Shown here in pieces: positions 1 to 6,238 of a DNA stretch of 6,612 bases (its first letter is position 1; every line of letters starts with the position of its first letter). Where the stretch lies: NCBI GenBank assembly GCA_937897645.1, contig CALCNV010000129.1, forward strand, positions 1 to 6,612. The letters run 5' to 3'. The notes beneath the pieces are model-generated. The model had not been told where the DNA came from. It made no database searches and worked only from the letters and a program-made list of their open reading frames with translations. The translations under genes were made by a program, and so were the position numbers. The stretch is from an uncultured Lysobacteraceae bacterium. Lineage in GTDB: Bacteria; Pseudomonadota; Gammaproteobacteria; Xanthomonadales; Xanthomonadaceae.

Positions 1-104
1 GGGCCACGATGCCGCTGCCGCTGTGAAAGTTCGAGCGACTGGCGTCGCAGGCCCTGCAGGTCATCGCCTGCTTGCAGGCCGAAAATACCGAAGATGGAAC
101 ACAT
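1..104 (-). CDS. asnB: Asparagine synthetase B, glutamine-hydrolysing (5' part only)
   Basis: AsnB makes asparagine from aspartate, ATP and glutamine in the cytoplasm. Only the first 34 codons lie in the window; the gene runs off the left edge. The start reads MCSIFGIFGLQ. Cys2 is the nucleophile of the class II (Ntn) glutamine amidotransferase domain once Met1 is removed, and the stretch ending in QRQRHRG matches the conserved RHRGPD region of AsnB proteins. The ATG at 104-102 is preceded by a GGAG Shine-Dalgarno at 115-112 with 7 nt spacing. The start is fixed by the need for Cys at position 2. Other class II amidotransferases, such as GlmS or PurF, also begin MC, but the MCSIFGI...RQRHRG pattern is AsnB-like. 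A terminator ends only 36 nt upstream, so transcription must normally enter through the attenuator described here. dapE lies upstream in the same direction. Confidence 0.93.
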   Translation of the reverse strand, partial: MCSIFGIFGLQAGDDLQGLRRQSLELSQRQRHRG

Positions 105-140
105 GGGGAAACTCCGTGGAGGTTTGACTTGTGTGATCGA

Positions 141-174
141 AAATAAAAAAACCCGCATCTCTCGATGCGGGTTT
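141..174 (-). terminator. Intrinsic terminator of the asnB attenuator (segments 3:4)
   Basis: On the - strand an 11-bp perfect stem pairs 174-164 (AAACCCGCATC) with 159-149 (GATGCGGGTTT) around a GAGA loop. Seven T (151-145), one A and four more T (143-140) follow, which is an excellent Rho-independent terminator for leftward transcription. It lies after dapE but only 36 nt before the asnB ATG, too close for a normal promoter plus ribosome binding site in between. It therefore acts in the asnB leader. Its 5' arm is complementary to 220-213 upstream, giving a switchable terminator. The + strand reading lacks a T run. Confidence 0.95.
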
Positions 175-220
175 ACTGTTGATTCGGCTTGTACTGTTTT
201 GCCTAGTCGCAGACCCGCAT
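165..220 (-). promoter_or_regulatory. Antiterminator helix (segments 2:3) of the asnB attenuator
   Basis: On the - strand, 220-213 (ATGCGGGT) pairs perfectly over 8 bp with 172-165 (ACCCGCAT), which is most of the 5' arm of the terminator. An inner CTG (212-210) can add three pairs with CAG (178-176). Forming this helix prevents the terminator. Segment 2 lies in the last codons of the Asn-rich leader ORF, so a ribosome finishing at the TAG (205-203) would cover it, whereas one stalled on the Asn codons would leave it free. The complementarity is seen directly; the switching is inferred from his/trp-type attenuators. Confidence 0.85.
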
Positions 221-298
221 TGGCTGCGCACGATTATTCACGCGCGCATTGTTGCTGCGGTTTGAATTATTGGCGGCAAGCGGACGGACAAGGATCAT
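203..298 (-). CDS. Asparagine-rich attenuator leader peptide of asnB (31 aa)
   Basis: The ORF runs from ATG at 298-296 to TAG at 205-203. The peptide begins MILVRPLAA, and residues 10-22 contain seven Asn (N10, N11, N13, N16, N17, N21, N22), ending PMRVCD. It begins 39 bases after the dapE stop and ends 28 bases before the terminator stem. An in-frame TAG at 310-308 and the absence of other good starts fix the ATG. Asn density, position and the 2:3 and 3:4 alternative helices identify it as the sensor of a ribosome-mediated attenuator: low charged tRNA-Asn stalls the ribosome on these codons and allows asnB transcription. Five of the seven Asn codons are AAT, unlike dapE, where the eleven I read are all AAC. 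No good Shine-Dalgarno precedes the ATG; it may be leaderless. The peptide itself probably has no function after synthesis. No established gene symbol is known to me. Confidence 0.88.
   Translation of the reverse strand: MILVRPLAANNSNRSNNARVNNRAQPMRVCD
215..260 (-). promoter_or_regulatory. Anti-antiterminator hairpin (segments 1:2) over the Asn codons
   Basis: On the - strand, TGCGCGCG (248-241) pairs with CGTGCGCA (232-225), 8 bp including one G-T wobble, around an 8-nt loop that holds most of the last two Asn codons. The stem can extend through GC (255-254) with GC (224-223) and CCGCA (260-256) with TGCGG (219-215), with small internal loops. The extension sequesters most of antiterminator segment 2, as segment 1:2 does in classical leaders. 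The inner hairpin is clear; the extension is plausible by hand folding only. Confidence 0.68.
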
Positions 299-304
299 GG
301 GGCG

Positions 305-334
305 ACACTAACCCGGCACGATGACGCATTGCAA
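305..334 (-). promoter_or_regulatory. Candidate promoter of the asnB leader transcript
   Basis: On the - strand, TTGCAA (334-329, 4 of 6 to the -35 consensus) and TAGTGT (310-305, matching the TAnnnT core of a -10) are separated by 18 bp. The -10 ends 6 nt before the leader ATG, so the predicted start of transcription is at or near the A of that ATG. The mRNA would then be leaderless, fitting the missing Shine-Dalgarno. The match is weak, and read-through from the dapE operon is an alternative or additional source of transcripts. Confidence 0.35.
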
Positions 335-337
335 CAG

Positions 338-1465
338 TTACACCAGCAACTTCTCAACCAGCTTGAGGTAAAGCGCAGGCAACGCCTCCAGGTCAGCCAC
401 GCGCACGTTCTCATCCACCTGGTGGATGCTCGCGTTGACCGGCCCGATCTCGATGCAATGCGCACCCAATGGCGCGATGAAGCGGGCATCCGAGGTGCCG
501 CCGCCCGTGCTCTCTTCCGGCGGCACGCCTGCGAACCCGGCCAGCACCTCGCGTGCGACGCTGCGCAGCCGTCCTTCCGGCGTATAGAACGGCTCGCCGC
601 TGCGATGCCAGCGCAGCACGTACTCGAGCTTGTGGCGATCGAGCAGCGCAGTGACTTCGGCTTCCAGCCCAGGCGCATCCCAATGCGGGTTGTAGCGCAG
701 GTTGAATAGCACCTGCATTTCGCCGGGAATCACGTTGTTGGCACCGGTCCCTGCGTTGATGTTGGACACCTGCAAGCTGGTCGGCGGGAAGCTCTCATAA
801 CCGTCGTCCCAATGCCTTGAAGTCAATTCGGCAAGCGCGGCAGCGGCCTGATGGATCGGGTTGCGCGCCTTTTGCGGATACGCCACATGGCCTTGCACGC
901 CCTTGACGGTCAGCGTACCCGACAGGCTGCCGCGACGACCGACGCGCAGCAGGTCACCGAGCTTGTTCGTGGAGGAAGGCTCGCCAGTGATGCACCAGTC
1001 AATCGTCTGGCTCCGCTCGCGGAACAGTTTGGCCACGTGACGCACGCCATCGATGGCATCGCCTTCTTCATCGGAAGTCACCAGCAAGGCGACCGTGCCT
1101 GCGTGTCGTGGATGTGCGGCAACAAACTGTTCAAGCGCAATCGTGAACGCAGCGACGCTACCCTTCATATCGGCCGCGCCGCGTCCGTACAACACGCCGT
1201 CGCGAATAGTGGGCTCGAAAGGATCGCTCGCCCATGCTTCTGCAGGGCCGGGAGGTACTACGTCCGTATGGCCGAGCAACACCAGCACCGGTTGTCCGCT
1301 GCCGTGCGTGGCCCACAGGTTGTCCACGTCACCGAAGCGCAGGTGTTCGCAATGGAAGCCCGCCTGCGTCAAACGACCAGCAATCAATGCCTGGCAGCCC
1401 GCATCCTCGGGCGTCACCGAGCGACGGCGGATCAGTTCACTGGTCAGCGCGACGACATCCGTCAT
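338..1465 (-). CDS. dapE: Succinyl-diaminopimelate desuccinylase
   Basis: DapE is a dinuclear zinc M20-family hydrolase that converts N-succinyl-LL-2,6-diaminopimelate to LL-diaminopimelate and succinate in the lysine and peptidoglycan pathway. The 375-aa length is normal. Metal and catalytic residues are visible: H66 and D68 in GHTDVV, bridging D99 in GRGAADMKG, E133/E134 in SDEEGDA, E162 in TGEPSS, and H348 in the C-terminal NASIHQVDE. TGGGTSDARF, also characteristic of the family, precedes the last motif. The ATG at 1465 overlaps the stop of the upstream yffB-like gene by 4 nt (ATGA), implying translational coupling. It ends at TAA 340-338, just before the asnB attenuator region. Together with dapD, two steps of the succinylase branch are in this operon. 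All eleven Asn codons I read in it are AAC. Confidence 0.97.
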   Translation of the reverse strand: MTDVVALTSELIRRRSVTPEDAGCQALIAGRLTQAGFHCEHLRFGDVDNLWATHGSGQPVLVLLGHTDVVPPGPAEAWASDPFEPTIRDGVLYGRGAADMKGSVAAFTIALEQFVAAHPRHAGTVALLVTSDEEGDAIDGVRHVAKLFRERSQTIDWCITGEPSSTNKLGDLLRVGRRGSLSGTLTVKGVQGHVAYPQKARNPIHQAAAALAELTSRHWDDGYESFPPTSLQVSNINAGTGANNVIPGEMQVLFNLRYNPHWDAPGLEAEVTALLDRHKLEYVLRWHRSGEPFYTPEGRLRSVAREVLAGFAGVPPEESTGGGTSDARFIAPLGAHCIEIGPVNASIHQVDENVRVADLEALPALYLKLVEKLLV

Positions 1466-1821
1466 TTTTCAATCCCGAAACGCTGCTTGAAGCCATTGTC
1501 ACTGAAACCCTGCGTCACCACGCCGTCATCGGTGACCACCACCGGGCGACGGATCAGCTGTGGGTATTCCTTGAGCAGCAACTTCCACTCCGCATCGGAA
1601 CCCGGCGTCTTGCGGTTGTCCGGCAACTGCCGCCAGGTGGTCGATGACTTGTTGATCAGCGCATCCCATCCACCCGCCTGCCCGGCCCATTCCATCAGCG
1701 TCTCAGCCGGCTGACGATTGTCGCGGTAGTCGATGAAGGTATATGGCACGTTGAAGCGATCCAGCCACTTGCTGGCCTTCTTGCAGGTGTCGCAGTTTTT
1801 GAGGCCGTAGAGCGTAGTCAT
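1462..1821 (-). CDS. yffB: YffB/Spx-type ArsC-family thioredoxin-fold protein
   Basis: A 119-aa protein of the ArsC/Spx/MgsR superfamily (thioredoxin-like fold). It opens MTTLYGLKNCDTCKKA, with the family's N-terminal active-site cysteine at C10 and a second cysteine at C13. It has the STTWRQL segment near residues 60-66 and the LIRRPVV segment around 89-95 that holds the conserved Arg-Pro. The ATG at 1821 is chosen because AGGA (1830-1827) precedes it by 5 nt and the family N-terminus begins there; a longer reading from 1899 would translate the intergenic repeat. It overlaps dapE by 4 nt. In E. coli yffB also lies directly upstream of dapE. Databases often call such genes arsC, but real arsenate reduction is doubtful: the linkage to dapE is the conserved fact, and the true substrate is not known to me, though a glutathione-dependent thiol reductase role has been suggested for the family. 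Confidence 0.9.
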   Translation of the reverse strand: MTTLYGLKNCDTCKKASKWLDRFNVPYTFIDYRDNRQPAETLMEWAGQAGGWDALINKSSTTWRQLPDNRKTPGSDAEWKLLLKEYPQLIRRPVVVTDDGVVTQGFSDNGFKQRFGIEK

Positions 1822-1840
1822 GTTGGTCCTGCCATCCAAA

Positions 1841-1955
1841 GAAGCCCCTCTCCCATCGGGAGAGGGGTTGGGGTGAGGGTACGGTGGCGCAAACGCCATG
1901 GACTACGCCGTACCCTCATCCGGCGCTTCGCGCCACCTTCTCCCGATGGGAGAAG
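1841..1955. repeat. Palindromic intergenic repeat element between dapD and yffB
   Basis: A nested, nearly symmetrical set of inverted repeats fills the spacer. A 10-bp stem (1845-1854 with 1858-1867, loop ATC) sits at one end and an 8-bp stem with related sequence (1937-1944 with 1948-1955, loop GAT) at the other. Between them a 14-bp stem with one G-T pair (1871-1884 with 1908-1921) encloses a small TGGCG/CGCCA hairpin (1885-1889 with 1894-1898), and a GGCGC/GCGCC hairpin lies at 1922-1934. The CCCTCTCCC/GGGAGAGGG type of repeat is one I recall as dispersed in intergenic regions of Xanthomonadales and other GC-rich proteobacteria (REP/MITE-like). No coding sequence or transposase is present. 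Its hairpins lie inside the operon transcript and could affect RNA processing or polarity. Confidence 0.85.
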
Positions 1956-1963
1956 AGATATTT

Positions 1964-2815
1964 TCAATCCGCCAGACCCCGCAACAACTCATTGATCGAA
2001 GTCTTCGAGCGTGTCCTCTCGTCCACCTGCTTTACGATCACCGCGCAGTACAGCGAGTGCGAGCCATCCTCGGCCGGTAGCGAACCCGATACCACCACGC
2101 TGCCCGGCGGCACGTAGCCGTAGGAAACCTCTTTGGTCGCGCGGTTGTAGATGCGCGTCGACTGGCCCAGGAATACGCCCATGCCGATCACGCTGTGATG
2201 GCCGACGACGACGCCTTCTACCACTTCCGAACGCGCGCCCACGAAGCAATGGTCTTCGATGATGGTCGGCGAGGCCTGCAGCGGCTCCAGCACGCCACCG
2301 ATGCCGACGCCGCCAGATAGATGGCAATGCTTGCCGATCTGCGCGCAGGAGCCCACCGTGGCCCAGGTATCCACCATCGTGCCTTCGCCCACATGCGCGC
2401 CGATGTTAACGAAGCTGGGCATCAGCACCACATCCTTGCCGAGGAACGTGCCACGCCGTGCGACCGCGCCCGGCACCACGCGCACGCCTGCTTCACGGAA
2501 GCGCGCGGCGTCATAGCCTGCGAAACGCGACTCGACCTTGTCCCAGAACGGGGCCGGATGCGCATCGATGACCGCCATGTCGTTGACGCGAAAATACAGC
2601 AGCACCGATTTTTTCAACCACTCGTTGACTTTCCACTGGCCTGCTTCACCGGGCTCGGCCACGCGCAGGCGGCCTGCTTCCAGACCGAGAACGACCTGCT
2701 CCACGGCCGGCTTCACCGTGATCTCGATTTCCTCCGGATCCAGATCCAAGCGGCGCTCGAACGCGCTTTCGATCATGGCTTTCAGGGCGGACGTGTCATG
2801 TGTCTGGCTGGTCAT
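1964..2815 (-). CDS. dapD: 2,3,4,5-tetrahydropyridine-2,6-dicarboxylate N-succinyltransferase
   Basis: DapD transfers succinyl from succinyl-CoA to tetrahydrodipicolinate, committing the lysine/diaminopimelate pathway to the succinylase branch. The 283-aa protein is slightly longer than the 274 aa of E. coli. An alpha-helical N-terminal domain (about 1-105) is followed by a left-handed beta-helix of hexapeptide repeats (about 120-240). Family signatures include MVDTWATVGSCAQIG (147-161), GGVGIGGVLEPLQA (168-181) and GARSEVVEG. D149 and E197 correspond to the acidic residues implicated in catalysis in the family. The ATG at 2815 lies 19 nt after the glnD stop with only a weak GAG-type Shine-Dalgarno, which suggests coupling to glnD; the start is supported by alignment with the E. 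coli N-terminus from memory. Downstream, the repeat element separates it from the yffB-like gene and dapE, its pathway partner. Confidence 0.97.
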   Translation of the reverse strand: MTSQTHDTSALKAMIESAFERRLDLDPEEIEITVKPAVEQVVLGLEAGRLRVAEPGEAGQWKVNEWLKKSVLLYFRVNDMAVIDAHPAPFWDKVESRFAGYDAARFREAGVRVVPGAVARRGTFLGKDVVLMPSFVNIGAHVGEGTMVDTWATVGSCAQIGKHCHLSGGVGIGGVLEPLQASPTIIEDHCFVGARSEVVEGVVVGHHSVIGMGVFLGQSTRIYNRATKEVSYGYVPPGSVVVSGSLPAEDGSHSLYCAVIVKQVDERTRSKTSINELLRGLAD

Positions 2816-2834
2816 CTAACTCGGATTCCGGGGG

Positions 2835-5459
2835 TCAAGGAGTGGATTCGAAACTGGCACGCAAGGCATCACGCAGTGCGCCCTGGGTTGCTTCCGACAG
2901 TGGCATGCCATCCACGTCGGTGATCTGGAACAGGTCTTCCGCACGTTCGCCGAACGTGGCGATGCGCGCGTCATGCACGTTCAGGCCTTGCTTGCGCAAC
3001 ACTTGCGCCACGTCGGACAGCAAGCCGGGGCGGTCCGGCGCCACCAGTCCAAGCAGGGTGCGACGACCATCGGGCGTGGTGCCGAATTCTATCCTCGGCG
3101 CGAAGCGGAAATGCTTGAGCTGGCGTGGCATGGCGCGGCGCGAAGTACGCACGGCATCCAGCGGCCCTTCCAGCGCTGCATGCAGGCCGGCTTCCACTTC
3201 AGCCGGATCCGAGCTGGCGTAGCTGTCGGCCGGTAGCACTTCGAAGGTGTCGAAGATGGTGCCGCCCGGCCCGTCCAGCACCCGCGCCTGGTGGATGCCA
3301 TAGCCCATGCGATCCAGCGTTGCGAGGATGGCTGCGAACAGCCCGCTGCGGTCCGGCGAGTGCACGAACACTTCCAGCGCATTGCCATCGTGGGCGATAC
3401 GGCGCACGCGCACGCGCGTTTCACCTGCGGCGACATTGCGCAGCGCGCTGGCCTGCCATGCAATCTGTTCCGGGCGGAAACGCAGGAAACCTTCGTCCGG
3501 CATGATGGTGAAGAGTGCATCGGCGGTCGCGGCATCGAAGCCCTGCACCGCCATCAGCGCGCGCGCGGATTCACGCGCTTCCAGCATGCGCGCATCGGCG
3601 GCAATCGGCTGTTCCAGTCCTTCGCGCAGCACGCGGCGCGTGGCGAAATAGAGATCGGCGAGCAGGCGATCCTTCCACGCATTCCACAGCTTGGGGCTGG
3701 TGCCGGCGATGTCGGCGCAGGTAAGCAGGTACAGGTAATCCAGGCGCTCGCGGTCCTCGACCAGCGCTGCGAAGCGGTGGATCACCTCGGGATCGGAAAT
3801 ATCCTGCTTCTGCGCGGTCACCGACATGCGCAGGTGCTGTTCTACCAGCCATGCGACCAGGTTGGTATCCGCATCGCTGATTCCATGCGCCGCGCAGAAC
3901 TCGCGCGCATCCACTGCACCCAGTTCGGAATGGTCGCCGCCGCGCCCCTTGGCGATGTCGTGGAACAGACCCGCGAGCAGCAGCAGTTCCGGCTTGCGCA
4001 GGCGCGGCCAGACTTCATGCGCGATGGAGAAGCGCTCATCATCGCTGCCGGACGAAAACGCCGCGATGTTCCGCAGCACCATCAAGGTGTGCTGGTCCAC
4101 GGTGTACACATGGAACAGATCGAACTGCATGCGCCCGGAGACGCGTGCGAAGGCCGGGATCCACTGCCCCAATACGCCGAGCCGGGCCATGCGGGTCAAC
4201 GTCTCCACTGCGCGCGGCATGCGCATCAAGGCCATGAACGCCTCGCGCGGCACCGCCGTCGCCTTTTCGTAGGCAGGCAGCCTGGTCAGCGATTCGGCCA
4301 ATGCGCGTGCCGTACGCGAATGCAGCCCGCGCACTTCGGGATGCGCCGCCCACATCGCGAACAGGGCAAATACCTGCGCTGGATCCGCCTGCGGCCAGGC
4401 CGGATCGCGCGCGGCGAGATAGCCGCGACGCAGGGCGAAGGCATCGTCCAATGGCTCGGGTAGCGCCTCGCCGTCGAACTGTTCCTCGAAGCGCTGCAAC
4501 AGGCGGTCGCTGATGCGACGCACGATGGCTGCGCTGCGGTAGAAACCCTGCATCATCTTCTCGACGCCCAGGGTTTCCTCGTCGTCGGGAAAACCCAAGC
4601 GCTCGGCCAGCGTGCGCTGGTAATCGAAACGCAGTCGCTCTTCCGGGCGCTTGGCCACCAGGTGCAAGCCGTAACGCAACCGTCCATGCGCGCGACGCTC
4701 GCGGGCGAGTGCCACGGCTTCGTCAGGGCCAAGGTGGCCCAGGCCGACCAGCGGCTCCAGTTCGCGCACGCCGAAGGTACGCAGCGCCATCCAGCCCAAG
4801 GTGTGCAGGTCACGCAATCCGCCGGGGCCGTCCTTGATGTTGGGCTCCAGGTTCTCGGAGGTGTCGCCGAAGCGTGCGTGGCGCATGCGCTGCTCTTCGC
4901 GCTTGGCGACGAAGAAATCGCGCGCGGGCCACACCTTTTGCGGACCGATCGAAGCGACCAGTTTTTCTTGCGCGGCTTCGTCAGCGCACAAGGCTCGCCA
5001 TTCGATCAGCGCGGTGAGCACGGTCTGGTCCGACGCCGCTTCGGTGCACTCGCCGGGCGAACGCACGGCATGGCTGATGGGCAGGCCGACATCCCAGAGC
5101 ATGGCGAAGAATCGCGCCAATGCCGGGTGCTGCGCCTGCTGGGCGTCGGCGTCGGCGAGGACGAGCAGATCGATGTCGGACTGCGGAAACAATTCACCGC
5201 GCCCGTAGCCGCCGACGGCAAACAGCGCCAGCGCCGTGTCGGCCGACATGCAGCGCGCCCAGGCTTCCTTCAGCAAATGGTCCGCGGCGCGTGCACGCAA
5301 GGCGACCAGTCGATCGACTTCGTCACCCTGGTCGAAACGACGTGCGAGCTTGGCGTCGGTGGCAGTGAGCGATGCACGCGCCTGCGCCGACCATGTCGCG
5401 TCATCCTGGCCTTGCGGCATGCGCGTCGCGGTGTCGTTCGCGGCGGCAGGATTGCTCAC
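2835..5459 (-). CDS. glnD: Bifunctional PII uridylyltransferase/uridylyl-removing enzyme
   Basis: GlnD senses glutamine and uridylylates or deuridylylates PII proteins (GlnB/GlnK), controlling nitrogen assimilation. With a GTG start at 5459 the protein is 874 aa, normal for the family. Domains in order: nucleotidyltransferase with GGYGRGELFPQSDID at about 83-97; the GlnD-specific segment NIKDGPGGLRDLHTLGW at about 207-223; an HD phosphohydrolase domain with FHDIAKGRGGDHS, whose His-Asp pair is about 500-501; and two C-terminal ACT domains starting near 693 and 799 (SPDRSGLF and APDRPGLL motifs) that bind glutamine. All key motifs are intact. The GTG overlaps the map stop codon in a GTGA 4-nt overlap. 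A reading from an ATG at 5534 adds 25 Arg-rich residues inside map and is not credible; an ATG at 5420 is possible but lacks a ribosome site. Confidence 0.96.
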   Translation of the reverse strand: MSNPAAANDTATRMPQGQDDATWSAQARASLTATDAKLARRFDQGDEVDRLVALRARAADHLLKEAWARCMSADTALALFAVGGYGRGELFPQSDIDLLVLADADAQQAQHPALARFFAMLWDVGLPISHAVRSPGECTEAASDQTVLTALIEWRALCADEAAQEKLVASIGPQKVWPARDFFVAKREEQRMRHARFGDTSENLEPNIKDGPGGLRDLHTLGWMALRTFGVRELEPLVGLGHLGPDEAVALARERRAHGRLRYGLHLVAKRPEERLRFDYQRTLAERLGFPDDEETLGVEKMMQGFYRSAAIVRRISDRLLQRFEEQFDGEALPEPLDDAFALRRGYLAARDPAWPQADPAQVFALFAMWAAHPEVRGLHSRTARALAESLTRLPAYEKATAVPREAFMALMRMPRAVETLTRMARLGVLGQWIPAFARVSGRMQFDLFHVYTVDQHTLMVLRNIAAFSSGSDDERFSIAHEVWPRLRKPELLLLAGLFHDIAKGRGGDHSELGAVDAREFCAAHGISDADTNLVAWLVEQHLRMSVTAQKQDISDPEVIHRFAALVEDRERLDYLYLLTCADIAGTSPKLWNAWKDRLLADLYFATRRVLREGLEQPIAADARMLEARESARALMAVQGFDAATADALFTIMPDEGFLRFRPEQIAWQASALRNVAAGETRVRVRRIAHDGNALEVFVHSPDRSGLFAAILATLDRMGYGIHQARVLDGPGGTIFDTFEVLPADSYASSDPAEVEAGLHAALEGPLDAVRTSRRAMPRQLKHFRFAPRIEFGTTPDGRRTLLGLVAPDRPGLLSDVAQVLRKQGLNVHDARIATFGERAEDLFQITDVDGMPLSEATQGALRDALRASFESTP

Positions 5460-6232
5460 AGGTCGTTGTCGTCGCCGGGCACGCGGGTCAGGATTTCCAC
5501 GCCGTCCTCGGTGACCGCGACGGTGTGTTCCCACTGCGCGGAGAGCTTGCGGTCCTTGGTGACTACCGTCCAGCCGTCGGGTAGCAGGCGGGTGTAGCGC
5601 GTGCCTTCGTTGATCATCGGTTCGATGGTGAAGGTCATGCCCGGCTTCAACACCACGCCGTCGCCGGGACGGCCGTAATGCAGCACCTGTGGTTCATCGT
5701 GGTAGATCTTGCCGATGCCGTGGCCGCAGTACTCGCGCACCACGCTGAAGCGTTCGCTTTCCGCATACGACTGGATCGCATGGCCCACGTCACCGAGGGT
5801 CGCACCGGGCTTGACCGTGCGGATGCCACGGAACATGGCTTCGCGGGTGACTTCCACCAGGCGCCTGGCCATGACCGACGGGGTGCCCACGTAGTACATG
5901 CGGCTGGTGTCGCCGTGCCAGCCGTCCTTGATCACGGTGACGTCGATGTTGATGGTGTCGCCTTCCTTCAGGACCTTGCCCTCGCTGGGCATGCCGTGGC
6001 AGATGACGTTGTTGACCGAAGTACAGACGGTGGCCGGGAACCCTTTGTAGCCCACGTTCGCCGGTATCGCCTTCTGCACGTTCACGATGTGGTCGTGGCA
6101 GACCCTGTCCAGCTCGGCGGTGGTCACGCCGGGTTTCACGTACGGGGCCACGACCTGCAGCACTTCGGCGGCCAGGCGGCCGGCGACGCGCATGCGGTCG
6201 AGTTCTTCGGGGGTCTTGAGATGGATGGCCAT
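5456..6232 (-). CDS. map: Type I methionine aminopeptidase
   Basis: Map removes the initiator methionine from nascent proteins at the ribosome and needs two divalent metal ions. The 258-aa protein starting MAIHLKTPEELDRMRVAGRLA has the five metal ligands D97, D108, H171, E204 and E235, plus H79, at the same numbers as in E. coli. It has no N-terminal extension, as expected for type Ia. The ATG at 6232 matches the family N-terminus; an in-frame ATG at 6250 would add six residues and is unsupported. No Shine-Dalgarno precedes 6232. A GATAAT box ends 6 nt upstream, so the mRNA is probably leaderless. It is the first gene of the leftward series and overlaps glnD by 4 nt. It diverges from rpsB, a map-rpsB pairing common in proteobacteria. 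Confidence 0.97.
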   Translation of the reverse strand: MAIHLKTPEELDRMRVAGRLAAEVLQVVAPYVKPGVTTAELDRVCHDHIVNVQKAIPANVGYKGFPATVCTSVNNVICHGMPSEGKVLKEGDTINIDVTVIKDGWHGDTSRMYYVGTPSVMARRLVEVTREAMFRGIRTVKPGATLGDVGHAIQSYAESERFSVVREYCGHGIGKIYHDEPQVLHYGRPGDGVVLKPGMTFTIEPMINEGTRYTRLLPDGWTVVTKDRKLSAQWEHTVAVTEDGVEILTRVPGDDNDL

Positions 6233-6238
6233 GGGTCG

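Noticed and set aside
149..174. Bidirectional terminator also serving + strand transcription
   Set aside because: The + strand side has only TTT after the stem, and no + strand gene ends here.
94..324. 76-codon + strand ORF across the asnB-dapE spacer
   Set aside because: It runs antisense through the terminator and the Asn leader, with no protein-like features; the - strand attenuator explains the region.
1845..1867. 10-bp hairpin of the repeat considered as a terminator between dapD and yffB
   Set aside because: On the - strand it is followed by CTTCTTTGG rather than a T run, and the hairpin belongs to a larger palindromic repeat.
1822..1899. Longer start for the yffB-like gene (ATG at 1899, 26 extra residues)
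   Set aside because: The extra residues translate the intergenic repeat, and the internal ATG at 1821 has a clear AGGA site and the family N-terminus.
3291..4463. 390-codon + strand ORF antisense to glnD
   Set aside because: It is a high-GC shadow of an intact, well recognised gene, with no recognisable domain or ribosome site. The same applies to + strand ORFs at 4662-5597, 851-1714 and 2321-2923.
5460..5534. Longer glnD start (ATG at 5534)
   Set aside because: It adds 25 Arg-rich residues overlapping map; the GTG at 5459 gives a typical 4-nt overlap and a normal family length.
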